A program made the translations under genes and the position numbers. 64,000 nucleotides of DNA, taken from positions 7,440,001-7,504,000 of the forward strand of contig OZ017795.1 of the NCBI GenBank assembly GCA_963969395.1. The letters are read 5' to 3'. The stretch is from Pseudoscleropodium purum (lineage: Eukaryota > Streptophyta > Bryopsida > Hypnales > Brachytheciaceae). Under the pieces are notes generated by a model. That model made no database searches. It saw nothing but the letters and a program-made list of their open reading frames with translations, and was not told the DNA's origin. Within the stretch, counting starts at the first letter, position 1. Each line of letters opens with the position of its first letter. Shown piece by piece: positions 49,760 through 61,362 of this stretch.

Positions 49760-50330
49760 TCCATTTGCCAACAGACGGAACAGCACAGCACAACCCGGCA
49801 CAGAACAGAAAAGCCCAGATCAGAACAGAACAGAACGGATGATCACAGCAGCTCCAACTATGAAAATCCAAGCGGGGAAAACGAAGCGAGATTTCGGCAG
49901 GCTGCAATGTCGGGGAGCTACGGAATGTGGGGAATGGTGCAATAATGGAAAGATCTGGAGCTTGCGAGATGGTTGTCAATCAAGATCTCGTTCTTGTTGG
50001 AGCATTGAGGCGATTGATCCGGCGATCCTGCGATGTGGAGCTGCGATGCTACAGTGAAGCGAGTTCACAGCGGAGACGGGGACGCCGAAGCCTGTGGACG
50101 AGTTTAGGGGGGCCAGTGACATGGCGTTCCTGGATTGGGTGTGGGGTATATCCTGTTATTGGCTGGGACCCGGTAAATCCTGCTGAGCTGGTGGGTTCGA
50201 AGAAGGGACACCAGGGGAACGAAAAGTCCACTTGCTGAAGATCCGCACCAAAGTCCACAAGCTGATCAGCTGATAGCCGAAACAAACAAAGGAGAAGGAG
50301 AAAAAGTAGCTTTAGGGCAAAGGATTAAAG
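49760..50330 (-). promoter_or_regulatory. GC-rich 5' leader / promoter of the glycosyltransferase gene
   Basis: Composition is GC-rich from the ATG to about 50,290 and then drops abruptly, marking the likely promoter limit. A CAGAACAGAACAGAACGG-type short repeat at 49,800-49,836 falls in the probable leader. The plus-strand frames here (for example 49,653-50,057) have no recognisable domain and are shadows or chance. Confidence 0.45.
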
Positions 50331-50485
50331 TAAGGTAAACTACCCCATTATAGGGGAAATGAGAGCGAGCCCATTGTAGGCAAAATTGTAATGGTGGTGT
50401 ACATTCAAGTTCTGAAATGTATACCACCATTATAATTTTGTCCACAATGGGCTTGCTCCGATTTTGTCCATAATAGGGTAAGTTA
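50331..50485. mobile_element. Compact hairpin (~68-bp arms, ~11-bp loop), MITE- or miRNA-precursor-like
   Basis: The left arm (50,331-50,405) is the reverse complement of the right arm (about 50,415-50,485) apart from a few mismatches. Paired blocks include AGCCCATTGTAGGCAAAATTGTAATGGTGGT with its complement; the loop is around CAAGTTCTGAA. It stands just beyond the GC-rich promoter of the glycosyltransferase gene. A fold-back MITE is most likely; such hairpins can be transcribed and processed into small RNAs. Confidence 0.7.
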
Positions 50486-50489
50486 TTTT

Positions 50490-53090
50490 ATTAAAGGTCT
50501 TTAACTTCCATTTACAATTCCATTTAAGTTCATAGGCATCCAAACATGCTAGGCATAACTACAACACTTCCTAACAAACGCTTGGTAGAATTTGCATCCC
50601 ACTATCACTCTTCCAACAAAGCGGACACTTTTAAAAAAAGAATGAGCTACTCAACAATTGAGGGCCTCTTTGGTGATAGAAGACTATGGACTAAGGAAAA
50701 TCTATCTTCAATCTTCATCTAAGTATGCAAAAAAAAAACCATACAATAGTAGATAAGAATTTGCCGATAAAAAGCATGAGCAATTAGCTAGTGAAGTAGT
50801 AGAAGCCACTACATGGTCCCTAAATTGTGATTGTGTGGGAGTCACTATGCCTAATGGTGCGGATTTGAGCTCCAATAGCAACAACCATTTTGGCAAGTCA
50901 TTTCTAATCCAAATCCAAGCCATGTTTTTAAAAGTCAGCCCATAAAAAATAAAAAATAAAAAAAGATGTTTGTTGCACTATCTGCAAGGCATAAACATTG
51001 AAAATAGGACATGGTTTTTAGATAATCTACTAAATCAACTTTGACCTCTTATAACTTATGCATATAATAATCAAATATTGTCTTGGATTTCATTGAATTT
51101 TATTGCAATTTATATTTATTTAATTAAAAAATGAGAACTTCTTAATACTCAATAATATTTGTCGATTAATGAAATTTGCTTTGTTTAAGGTAATCCCACC
51201 TTAATCCTTTAATATGTGTGATAGGCTAGATATGGCTTATGATTTTAAATACAAAAAAATCTATACACAATATACTTGGGTGTAAGGATTAGGACAAATG
51301 ATTATTATAAATTGAGCTTCAATGATTGATTGGGATGTTAATGGCAATCCTTACGAGTAGCTTCATTGGGATGAGAAGATAAATTTATCATTGGCTACAA
51401 GAGGCTTTCTACAGTGCGGTTGCTAACAGTCTAAACTAATTATCTTTGCAAAGCTACAGAGCATTTAAATTAACTTGTAATTGAAAAAAGGATAAGTTGA
51501 AAAAGTCTATTATCATCTATGAAAACAATTTGAATGTGTTGGAAAATATCTTAAAGATTACCCATGTTCCTCATTGAATGGTAAATATTAGTCTAAAAGT
51601 ATGCAAGAAGAAATGTATTTTTATAGATGAATTTTTTTATTTCAACAAAAACATTCACAAAGTAGGAGCCATAAATATCCAAAAAGAAATCCATAATAAA
51701 AATTTATGAGCCCTATGCTCACAATTATTTAATTACGATTGAACCACCAAAACTGTACTATAATATCAATTTCCTTGAAGTTCTTCCATAATGAATGCAA
51801 AATTCAAGTCAATTTTCAATCTTAAATCATAGGTAATGATACAAAATAGGAACAATCCTACAACTATAAAAAAAACAATAAAAAAAATGGGTCTTTGTGT
51901 ACAACAAGAAATAGTCTTGTAGTATCGATGGCAAGAGATTTTACAAATAAGCATTCATATAAGCTAAAATACCAATATACTAACTAAAAAGAAAACATCA
52001 AGTTCTATTCTTGATTATTTTAAATTTGTACAAGAAGATGTTTATGAATTTGCTTTTATGATAGTTATACCAACACATACTTTTGATGTCTCTATATTTG
52101 AGGATGATGTATTTATACATATTATGACAATATTGATGAAAAAAGAGCTAATGTTTAGCACCACAAACAATATTCTTGTTAAAGGCATTACCTTGCATTA
52201 GACATTGAATTGCAAAAGATGAAAGACAAAGAAATAGTACATAATAGTCTATTGAACACTAATTAGGTCTTTAATCCTCGAGGATTGCTATTTTGTGAGT
52301 ATAAGCGGGAGCATATATTTTCCCGGGTTGAAAATTGATGATTTATTTATAATGGTGAATTTAAGAATAAGACTTCATCTCACAATGCATGCTCAAAAAA
52401 ATAAATGGTCTTTTAAATTTATTTATTTAAAGGTAGTTTAGCTCATTTTTAGTGAGATTTATTGCAAATTCCTTTCTTACAATTTAGAAAAATTATGATG
52501 AAAAAGATATTTAATCTATTAATCACTTTTGTAAAGGCTATTAGTCATTTATTATTGTTTATTGATGATGTCTATTTCATCCACTAAAATGATGTGTATG
52601 CCTTTTGAATGTTTTAAAATGTAGATTACAAAATGCAATTTCTACTCCAACTTGTAATTTTGGAGAAATTTGAAATTTAAATACTTCCAAGCAATATAAA
52701 GTTGAATCTATAACCATTTTTTAGTTGTAAAATAACCACAAACACAATGATAATCGAAGAGCCTTCAAATCAATGGTTATAGACTCTCCGTCCACGGATA
52801 AATACTACATAAACTAGACATTTTAGCAATACTATAGTATTATGGATACAATATATAATCTATAAATTTCTATAAAAAGAGCAAGCTTAGAACATAATAA
52901 TTTGAGGTATACATGACAATGACTTCTAGAAATGTAGAGAAAGAAAGGAACAAATAAAAAGACTCCAAATGTTTTGATTTTGATTTAAGATTCTAAAAGA
53001 AAATCTTGAGGAGTTTGGCAAAGGCCTTATAATTAATGTTGAATATTGAAATTTCATGCTTATTTCGATGACCAACGAATTAGACTTCTA
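50490..53090. other. Intergenic AT-rich DNA
   Basis: No gene recognised in about 2.6 kb. The longest frames (minus 50,708-50,923 and 51,766-51,954) have no motif. Confidence 0.5.
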
Positions 53091-53094
53091 TACC

Positions 53095-53224
53095 AAGTAC
53101 AAATATCAAAATTGCCCAATGGAGATGAAATGTGGCAAGCCGCCACGTGGGCGAATCGCCTTTAAGGTTTGAACCTAGGACCTTGGAGGTAGAATCCAAT
53201 GTCCCTCACCAATGAGCCACCCAC
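53095..53224 (-). mobile_element. tRNA-derived SINE-like element
   Basis: On the minus strand the segment begins GGGTGGCTCATTGG and contains an RNA polymerase III internal promoter. The A box TGGCTCATTGG is at 53,219-53,209 and the B box GGTTCAAACCT at 53,175-53,165, with box starts 44 bases apart as in tRNAs. The segment does not fold into a complete functional tRNA with an obvious anticodon arm and acceptor stem, so a SINE head of the plant Au type is the better reading. The 3' boundary and target duplication were not determined. An older decayed tRNA gene remains possible. Confidence 0.6.
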
Positions 53225-53267
53225 TCACTCAAGTGACTATAAAAGAAATAGTGTTTTATTTAAGTAG

Positions 53268-53303
53268 TTTTTCCTTTCGTTTTTCCTTTCGTTTTTCCTT
53301 TGT
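53268..53303. repeat. 12-bp tandem repeat (GTTTTTCCTTTC), three copies
   Basis: Three successive GTTTTTCCTTTC-like units adjoin the SINE-like element. They could be part of its tail or an independent microsatellite. Confidence 0.8.
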
Positions 53304-53344
53304 TTAGTAAAGCCAGTAGACTTTGGGGGTTGTTTGTATATAAT

Positions 53345-53640
53345 AAACTAATTTTTTTCTTAAGACTTTCAACTAAAAAAAGTTTGAAAGTTAATCTACT
53401 TTTCATCTTCAAAATTTTTTCTACAATTTGAATTATCCAATCAAAAGTTATAGACAAAATTTAGAGAGCATGTTTCAAAGTGTCAAAGAAAAATGACAAT
53501 TCCAACCCCTCTTTGAATTTTGTCCATAATTTTTGATTGGAAATTCCAAATTATAAAAGGATTTTAAGAAATAAAAGTTTATTTCATTTTCCAAGTTTTT
53601 ATAGTTCCAAGTTTAAAAAAAAATTAGTCTCTTGAGTCCA
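53345..53640. mobile_element. Fold-back MITE-like hairpin, copy 2
   Basis: Imperfect inverted arms around a short centre at about 53,480: CCAATCAAAAGTTATAGAC on the left pairs with GTCCATAATTTTTGATTGG on the right, and AAAGTTTGAAAG / AAACTT-like outer parts also pair. Resembles copies at 1,905 and 54,655. Confidence 0.6.
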
Positions 53641-54471
53641 AATAGCCTCCAAAGTCTATTGAGTTTTGAAACACTGATTTGTGAATGATTAAGTTATTAA
53701 ATTTTTTTTATCTATATACTATTTCCTTCAAGCTTGAATATGAAATATTTTTTGAAGTTTTTAATATATATTCTCAACATATTTCTTCAATACATAATGG
53801 ACACTTGCAAGTTCAAGGATTAATGTACGCATTTTGGATAAATTATTTGAAAGATAAAACCTAACCATTTGGGAATTGAAAAATTAACCTCTAAATGACT
53901 AAACCGCATTTTTTAGCAACATAGAGATTTTAGGTAGCTCACCTTGGATGATATTTTAACTTTATTTCTTGAAAGTTTTTATAGAACATATATCCAAAGA
54001 GTAGCTTTAGTGCAGCAATACTCAAAACTCCACACTAAAAGCCTCCAAAGCGACATTGCCAAGGTATCATAACATTCAATAGCTAAAGGAAGGGTTGTTG
54101 TCCTCTAATAAACTAGTGCCAAATATTCAGCACTATTTCATCAAGCAGATGATATAATGCCAAGTATTTGGCATCATTAATAGCTAATAAGCAAGTGTCA
54201 ATATTTGTCAAAGTCCAGATCGATTATAGGGTCACAACTTCTAACTTGGGGTATTTAAAAAAACAATTACTTTTTATTAGAACAATGCACAAAGTCTACA
54301 AATATATTAGATTAAAACAATGCACAAAATCTGTAAACTCAAGGTACTAAGTATTCAAATACATTCAATTCAAATAGTGCAAAAAATAAAAAGTTTTAAC
54401 AAAATGACTACCAAATTATTAAGGCTATCAATTTCAACATTCAGATTTCCTCATAATGCATTGTAAGCCAT

Positions 54472-54503
54472 TTGTGATGTGTGATGTGTGATGTGTGATG
54501 TGA
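54472..54503. repeat. 7-bp microsatellite (GTGATGT)n, about four copies
   Basis: Perfect consecutive GTGATGT units just before GAGACAGAAGG. Noncoding. Confidence 0.9.
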
Positions 54504-54654
54504 GACAGAAGGCAATTTGTATATATCTATAGGATAGTAGTTGGTAGAACAAACAATGTGGGATATGTAATTTACAATTTGTAGTTTCTCAACCAATCAT
54601 AGTTAATTAAATTAAAGCAAAGAATTGTGATTGAAGTAAAATTTTAGACCTCAT

Positions 54655-54950
54655 TTAGACATAGTATAAAAACTTTTTTCAAAAAACTTTAAACTAAAAT
54701 AAGTTGAAAAATGAAGTTAAATTTTCTCTCCAAAAATCCTCTTGAGATTTAGATCCTCCAAACAAAATTTATGAACAACTTTTAGAGAGGGATTGGAAGG
54801 GAATTTCTTTTAACATTTTCAAATATCTTCTTTGAAATTTGTTTATAACCTTTGATAGGAGGATCTAAATCTCAAACAAATTTTTGGAGATGACATTCAT
54901 TTCAATATACTATCTTTTTATATCTAAAGTTTGTTTGAAAATGAAGAATC
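54655..54950. mobile_element. Fold-back MITE-like hairpin, copy 3
   Basis: The left arm carries GAGATTTAGATCCTCCAAAC and the right arm GGAGGATCTAAATCTC, and outer parts pair as well. The centre holds GAGAGGGATTGGAAGGGAA, shared with copy 1 at about 2,075-2,092. This is the clearest hairpin of the family. Confidence 0.65.
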
Positions 54951-57900
54951 TTGTTAGGTTAGGACTTTTGGTACTTCTGAATATTGGAATGTCATGAAAC
55001 TTATTGGAGTATTTTATTAGCATAAAAAAGCTAAAATAATTTTCAATGAGATTTTACCGTACTCTAAGTAAATTCTATGAATTTTCTATCATAAATTTTG
55101 CTCAAAGATTTTGGTAGTTGACTATTTGAAAGAAGATCTTCCGTTTTAAAAAAAGTTCTAAAACATTTTGTAGAACCTTTTATAGAAATCTATGAAAGTT
55201 ATGCGAACTCATATTTTACTTTGCAAATGCAAAAAAGAGAATCAAATTCAACTATCTTCTTTATCTTCTTTAATTTTCAATGAATAAAAAATCTTTCACG
55301 TAAAAGGGAATCTTGGCAAACTAATTTCACCATTAGACTCCCAACGCGATTTCTACCTTGAACATTGTACTTTGGTTGTAAATACCCTTCATTGCTCTAT
55401 CTTGAGTTTTTTTTACCTATACGTTAATAATTAGGATTTCTACTACTTCATGAAGTGCAATGGAAAACTAAAACTTCTCCTTTGGAATCAACTTAGGGTT
55501 TTCAGGTAGGTTCCCTTGTACCAATTAGCTATAATTTGTCACATGCAAGGTAGATTTAGGCAATTTTGGTAATTTCTACTAAATATCTATAATTTGTACA
55601 AATTTCTAGTTCCTATCCTATTCACATGTAGGATTTGGATTTACTTTAAAGAAAATATTTAATTTAGGACCAAATACTATATTGGCATGTAATATACCTA
55701 TTTTGATTTTATACTTTTTAGAGAACTTTTTGTATACAAAACTACACTTAAAATTGCAAAACAAAAATAATAATAAAATCATGAGTCCAAAGTGATGAAT
55801 TGGAAGCTCACAACAAGTAAGCAAATAATATTTCTGAAGAATCACACCACACTTGCAAGTTCTACGACTCTTTGGATTTTTGGTATTACCAAAATAGATT
55901 TGTATTGAAAATATGTTTATGCTTCTTCTAGTGACATGCCTAGTGCAAAGGGTAATGTAGAAAAAGTTGAAGGTAGAGAACTCAGAACCACTGCCTTTGT
56001 CAACATCAAAGCAAAGAAAGTGAAGTGCAAAAATGAAATATTAGGAGTTTGCCTTAGAGCTCATAATTAAAACAACTTATAGTAAACAACAAAGATAAAG
56101 CGCATAACATGAAGGTCGTTAATGGGTTCATGAATAGCCTTGACAAACATATAGGAAGGCTCATTGAGAAGCTCTAAAATATCTATCACATCATCTATAA
56201 TTTTTCTTTTTAATTACTTGCATACATTAAATAGTGTTTCCTCTCTCTACTTCAATAATTGCATATTATCAATTGTTGTATAATATAGATCAATCAATAA
56301 AACCTAAAGTTTATGAACATTATAAACAACACTTGCTAGCCAAAGATGATAATGAAAAAGATTTGCATTGCATTTTGCAAAGAGGCAATCACATCAATTT
56401 AATAGGTTTGAGTGTTTAAATAATTAATATTTCAAAGCTAATAAAATTTATTAATATGCCATCTCCTTTAGAAAGCCTTCACCATGAAATGAACATTAAT
56501 AAGGATGTGAGCTTCTCTACTTGCAAATTGCTCACAACAAAATGAATAATGTCCTTTTTACTTTAAAAGCAATATGAGCAACAGAATTGATCAAACAAGT
56601 TATAGAAGGAGCCAAAGAAAATAAATTGAAACCCTAGAATCTAAAGTAGTTCTTCACAAACCTTGTTTTTCTAGCATTCTTTATGAGCTCTACTACATCT
56701 CCCCTTTCAATGCGATCAATGCTTTCACCTCAATGTCCAACTAACTACATGTATTGTCATCTTCTTCAAGCTTTCTTTGTTTGGGTTTTGATTTCTTTTT
56801 ACACTTTTTCTTTGACCTTGCCATAAGTATTTCACAGTCTCTGTCAAACTTGTTCTTTCAACAAACCTAGAGTCTTGGTTGTCAAAAGAATCTACGTTTT
56901 GCAAGTTCTCCATTTTCTACCTACATGCTACAAGCAGCTAACAACTAATGAGAGAAAGCAAGTTCTAAAAGGGAAAAAAAATCACACATAGAAAAAGTGC
57001 TACTTCACACACTAAAAAAAACACATTCAAAAGAAGCACAACTCATAGAGAAAGCACCACAAATAAAAAGTGACTTTGATAGATCAGGGCAGTATAGATA
57101 AAAAAGAAGTGAAAGAAGAAGTAGAAATTATAAACAAACCAAAAGTAGCATAGACAGATAAGAAGTAAAAGCAGAGAGATGAAAGAGCTTATAATTTTTT
57201 TTGTAAAAGTTTCTTCTATCATAGATGGTGGAGATTTGTACAATCCAACGAAGGAGCCTAATCTAGCCCTAAATGGAAGCTTGGGCCATCCCTAGCCCTA
57301 ATATAAAGTCCATGGAACGGATTTGGAGAAATTGAATGATCTTATTGGTTCAAACTTTGAGAGTTTGGGCCAATTTTCAATCCAATTCCAAGTGTAAACT
57401 TCCTAAGTGTTGGCTTCTTGCAAGTACAAATTTCAAATAGACAATCAATTTTTAATTTTGAAAATAGTATGAGCTTCTAATTTATCATTTGGAACTTATA
57501 ATTTTTTTTAAATTTTTTTTATAATTTCAATTAGGTTTTATATGACAAAATCCCCTCCAAAGTGTTAAATCCAAATAGATATGTTAAATATCAACATAGT
57601 ATTTGGTCCCAAATAAAATAAAATATCTAAAATAACTCAAAATTATCCATGTATATAGGTTAGAATCATAAAGGTGGTGAAAGTATAATGTACTTTGTAA
57701 ATACTACCCAAAATGCTTAAACCTACTCTATATGTGACAAATTTTGACTTAAAGAGTCTAAAGGACCCCTTATGAGATCCCTAAGTTATATCCTATAGAT
57801 AGATTTCAATTTTTTAGTTGCTCTAAAATATAGTAGAACCCTTATTAATTGTTAGTATGTAGGTTTGATAAAATCAAAGCAAATGAAAAAGGGGATTTTT

Positions 57901-60900
57901 TGGTAAAATTAAGGTATTTGAAGAATAAAACCACGCCATGAATCCAATGGCAAAATTAGTTTGTCAAGATTCTTCTTTGTATATAAGATTTTTTGATCAT
58001 CAATAATTAAAAGAGACAACGAGATTTTTATTTCTTTTTTTGAATGTGCAAAATAAAAATATGAGCTTGTATATCTTTTATAATATTCTATGAGAGGTTC
58101 TATGAAAATTCTTGAAATCTTTTGATTTACAAAAGATCCTCTTTTAGATGGTCAAGTGCTTAAACCATCAATGAAAAAATCCTAGAAATTATCTAGATTG
58201 CAATAAAATCTCACAAAAATCTAAATATCTTGCTTTATGTTCATAATGTGCCTCAACAAGTTTCAAGGCATTCCAACATCAACAAATATCAGAATTCGCA
58301 AGATTCTCCAATTTTGATAAAATTGAAAAATATTTGTAGAGTTGTTTGGTGTTTAGAAAGTATATAAAATTGGAATAAGGCCAAAGCGGGTCTTTTTTTA
58401 TTCCCTCACACCTTCCAAATAATTTAAGCTACTCAATTTCCTCAAAAAGGTAAACTCCAATAGCTAGATATTTACATCATTTCTATTTAAATTTGGTGCT
58501 AGCTTTTTGTGATTTTTTTGTGATGGAAAAGGGAAGAGGTCTTTTGTGCCAAAATTGACCTTTTGAAGCCAATGGCACAATCTATTTGTAATTTGGAGTC
58601 TTTCTCTCAAAGTTGGAAGTTTGGACCAACATAGAAATAGGAAATCCTATAAATTAGATGAAAATCTTGTAGCGATAAGATTACCAAGTTGAGGTAAGAG
58701 AGAAGTAGGGGTGCCCTTAGGAAAGTGTATAAGGGTGCATTTATCTCTCTCAACCACTCCTTATATGTACTTTATTCCCATTGGATCTATTTTAGTGGAT
58801 TTTTTGGCTATTAAGCTAAAATTTGACAATATTTTAGGAGCAAATTTTGCTTCATTGTTTGTGTTTTTTAAACAAGTTTTGAAGGGATATTAGGGTCCGT
58901 TCAAAACTTGCATTCTCTTGTGCTTATATGTTTTTTGGATTCACATTTTTGTACTAACCTTGTATAAACCCTAAAAACAAGCCCCCTTCCATACCTTGGC
59001 AATGCCACTTGTAGAGACCCTCTAGTCTATTGTCTGGAATTTTATATATCTTCCTTGGTGAGAATTTTGCTCTTGTCACAAGAAATCTCTTAAAGATTAG
59101 GGGTATCTTGTACTAACCATTGTGATCAATTGTCTGTGTAGTGAGACTTGTGTATGAGTTGTATTCACTTGTTTTGTTCAAATTGTACCAATATTTCTTT
59201 ATTTCAAAAGTTACAGCAAAGCTTTGGCTTCCATACTCTCAACATATGAGTATCTTTTGTCTTACAATGAAACTTTGACTTTTCTTGTGTCCAAATCTTT
59301 AGTTATTCTTACAAACAACAAAGCTTTGAGTGTTTATTGTGTACAAAAATTTGGTACTCCCCTTATTCTAAAATGATTTGATTTCCCTTCATTTTTTGTC
59401 CCAAAACGATCTTTAAGATGCACATTCTAATATGGAAGGAAGAGGGCAAAGGGGCTGAAGACAATTCTTAGAGGAATGGAAAGAAACTCCAATAAAAAAT
59501 CTTGATTTAGATCATATAATGTTTAGATTATTTTCTATACTAGTAGCCATTACTAATGAGATCACAAGTCAAGTCAAAAGTGTCACATTACTAGCCAAAT
59601 GGTCCTAGGCCATAGGATGAAAGTTTAGGCCTTGGTTTACAAGTAGTGGCCTACAAATAGTGGTACTATTGCACAAAAATTGATCATTTGAGTACTTGCT
59701 CTAGTTTATAGAAACTAGGCAATTGTATGCCCACCAAAGTTTTCTAAAAATCCCACTTTTGAATACTCTAAAACTATATTTTTGAAAGGGGTTGGGAACT
59801 CAAAGTTTTAGGATGATAGGAGTGCACCAAACTAAACTTAAAGCTCAAAAAATATTTGAAAAATATTACTTCTTACCTTAATTTGGAACATTTTGAAGAT
59901 CATTTTGGAACAAAGGGAGTACTTTCTTAAAATCCCAAAATATGGTGAAGCTCTAAATATTAAAGATGTCAATTTGTTGTTCATACCAAATTACAATACA
60001 ATTTTTGAACCCACTACATCCAAAAAATCCTTAGTATACAAGTTGCTAACTTAGGCCTATTGTTGAATGAAATTAAAGAAAAGTGACCTTTGTGTTGAAT
60101 AGCCATTTTGGTATTTAGAAGGCTAAAGTTCAATTCAACAAAAGAAGAAACCAAACAACTAATATTTAGCCAAGCACTAGCACTAGCCTCCTTCAACCAA
60201 CAACCATTTGTGCTATAAGGGCTTTTCTATTGTAGCAATGTGTAATTCTTCCAACAAACCAACAACTGAAGTAATGTTAGGCAAAGAAGCTCCATACTCA
60301 TCTTCACTTTTTACTCAACTACCAAATCACTTTCTTATCCATCTTATCAATGCAACCTACAATATGAATGGAAGGTTGCACACTAACCAAAAAATTCTAA
60401 TTTACTAGGATCTACTAGGATCATGTCAATTTAAAACATAGTGATTGTATTGATAGAGTTTCCTTCTCATATTGTATTTTGAAGGGCATATATTTATGGT
60501 CTCCAAGAATCATGGTCAATACTTCATGAATTAGCTCATGTCAAATTCAACTATACTCAACCCTTCCAAAGGAAATAGGGAAAGAAAAAAGTTAAAAATT
60601 AAAAAATGCAACTTGTAAGCCCTGCTAAATGTTGAAATACAACCAAATACAACCAAATACAACACTTTCACAAAGTGCACAACAAACCAAGAATTTTTCA
60701 AAAACTTAGAATCACTCCAAAAAAAATGGTGAAAAAATTGTGTTGCTACCCAATTGTTGCCATGAATGAAGGATCCCTTGTAAAAATCTCATCTCAGGAA
60801 ACCCTCACGAAGGAAGTCAAAACAATGCTGTCTGCACGAAAACTTCGGCAAAGCAGCCAAATACAGGCCTCATGAGTTGTATCGAACATCCTAAAGAGGT
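54951..60900. other. Gene-free AT-rich region
   Basis: About 6 kb with no supported gene. Open frames such as minus 55,618-55,845, minus 57,043-57,243 and plus 60,208-60,408 have composition-driven translations. A short 11-bp repeat (AATACAACCAA) sits near 60,640-60,665. No RNA gene recognised. Confidence 0.5.
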
Positions 60901-61362
60901 AATTACCCTTAAAAAAAGCCTAACACCAGTCGTTAAGAGTTGTGAAATCCCTAAATCGTCACCCATTTGCAAAGTTCACCTGAACTTTCATATCTCGTTC
61001 ACGTTGACAGAAAATGAACATTTGGAATTGGGGTAGTTTCGTATGGGGTTGAACTCGGTATGTCCACCTTCGGCCAGTTAGCTCCTGCTGTCTTGGTTCT
61101 GATAATGGTTGCGCAACACAACTGATTATGTCCAGACCTATCCTCTCATGCTTGAATGATTCCTTGCATAACCATGGCACGGGTGGTATTGGTATCTTTA
61201 CAGGATGCACGACCCGCATGCCATGCGTTGCTGACAAAGATATGGAATTAACGCAAGAATCTGGAACTAGGAGGATCTGATATGAACAACCTACCCTTGA
61301 GAGCCAGCAACTGAAATTGCAAGACCCCAACTTGATATTGTTGTAATATCCTCTCTACGGTT
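60901..61362 (-). other. Probable 3' UTR of the Mediator-associated/RPA34-like gene
   Basis: Balanced composition continues about 450 bp beyond the stop codon before the AT-rich intergene. The minus frame at 60,959-61,330 is open in this stretch but has no domain and lies in the expected UTR. Confidence 0.45.

Noticed and set aside
49196..50057. Several plus-strand frames across exon 1 and the promoter of the glycosyltransferase gene
   Set aside because: They are antisense to the supported exon or lie in its GC-rich leader and show no domain.
53160..53224. Functional tRNA gene
   Set aside because: A and B boxes are good, but no complete acceptor stem and anticodon arm could be matched, so a SINE head is preferred.
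60959..61330. 123-codon minus-strand frame below the RPA34-like gene
   Set aside because: It has no recognisable motif and lies where the 3' UTR is expected, beyond the stop codon of the well-supported last exon.
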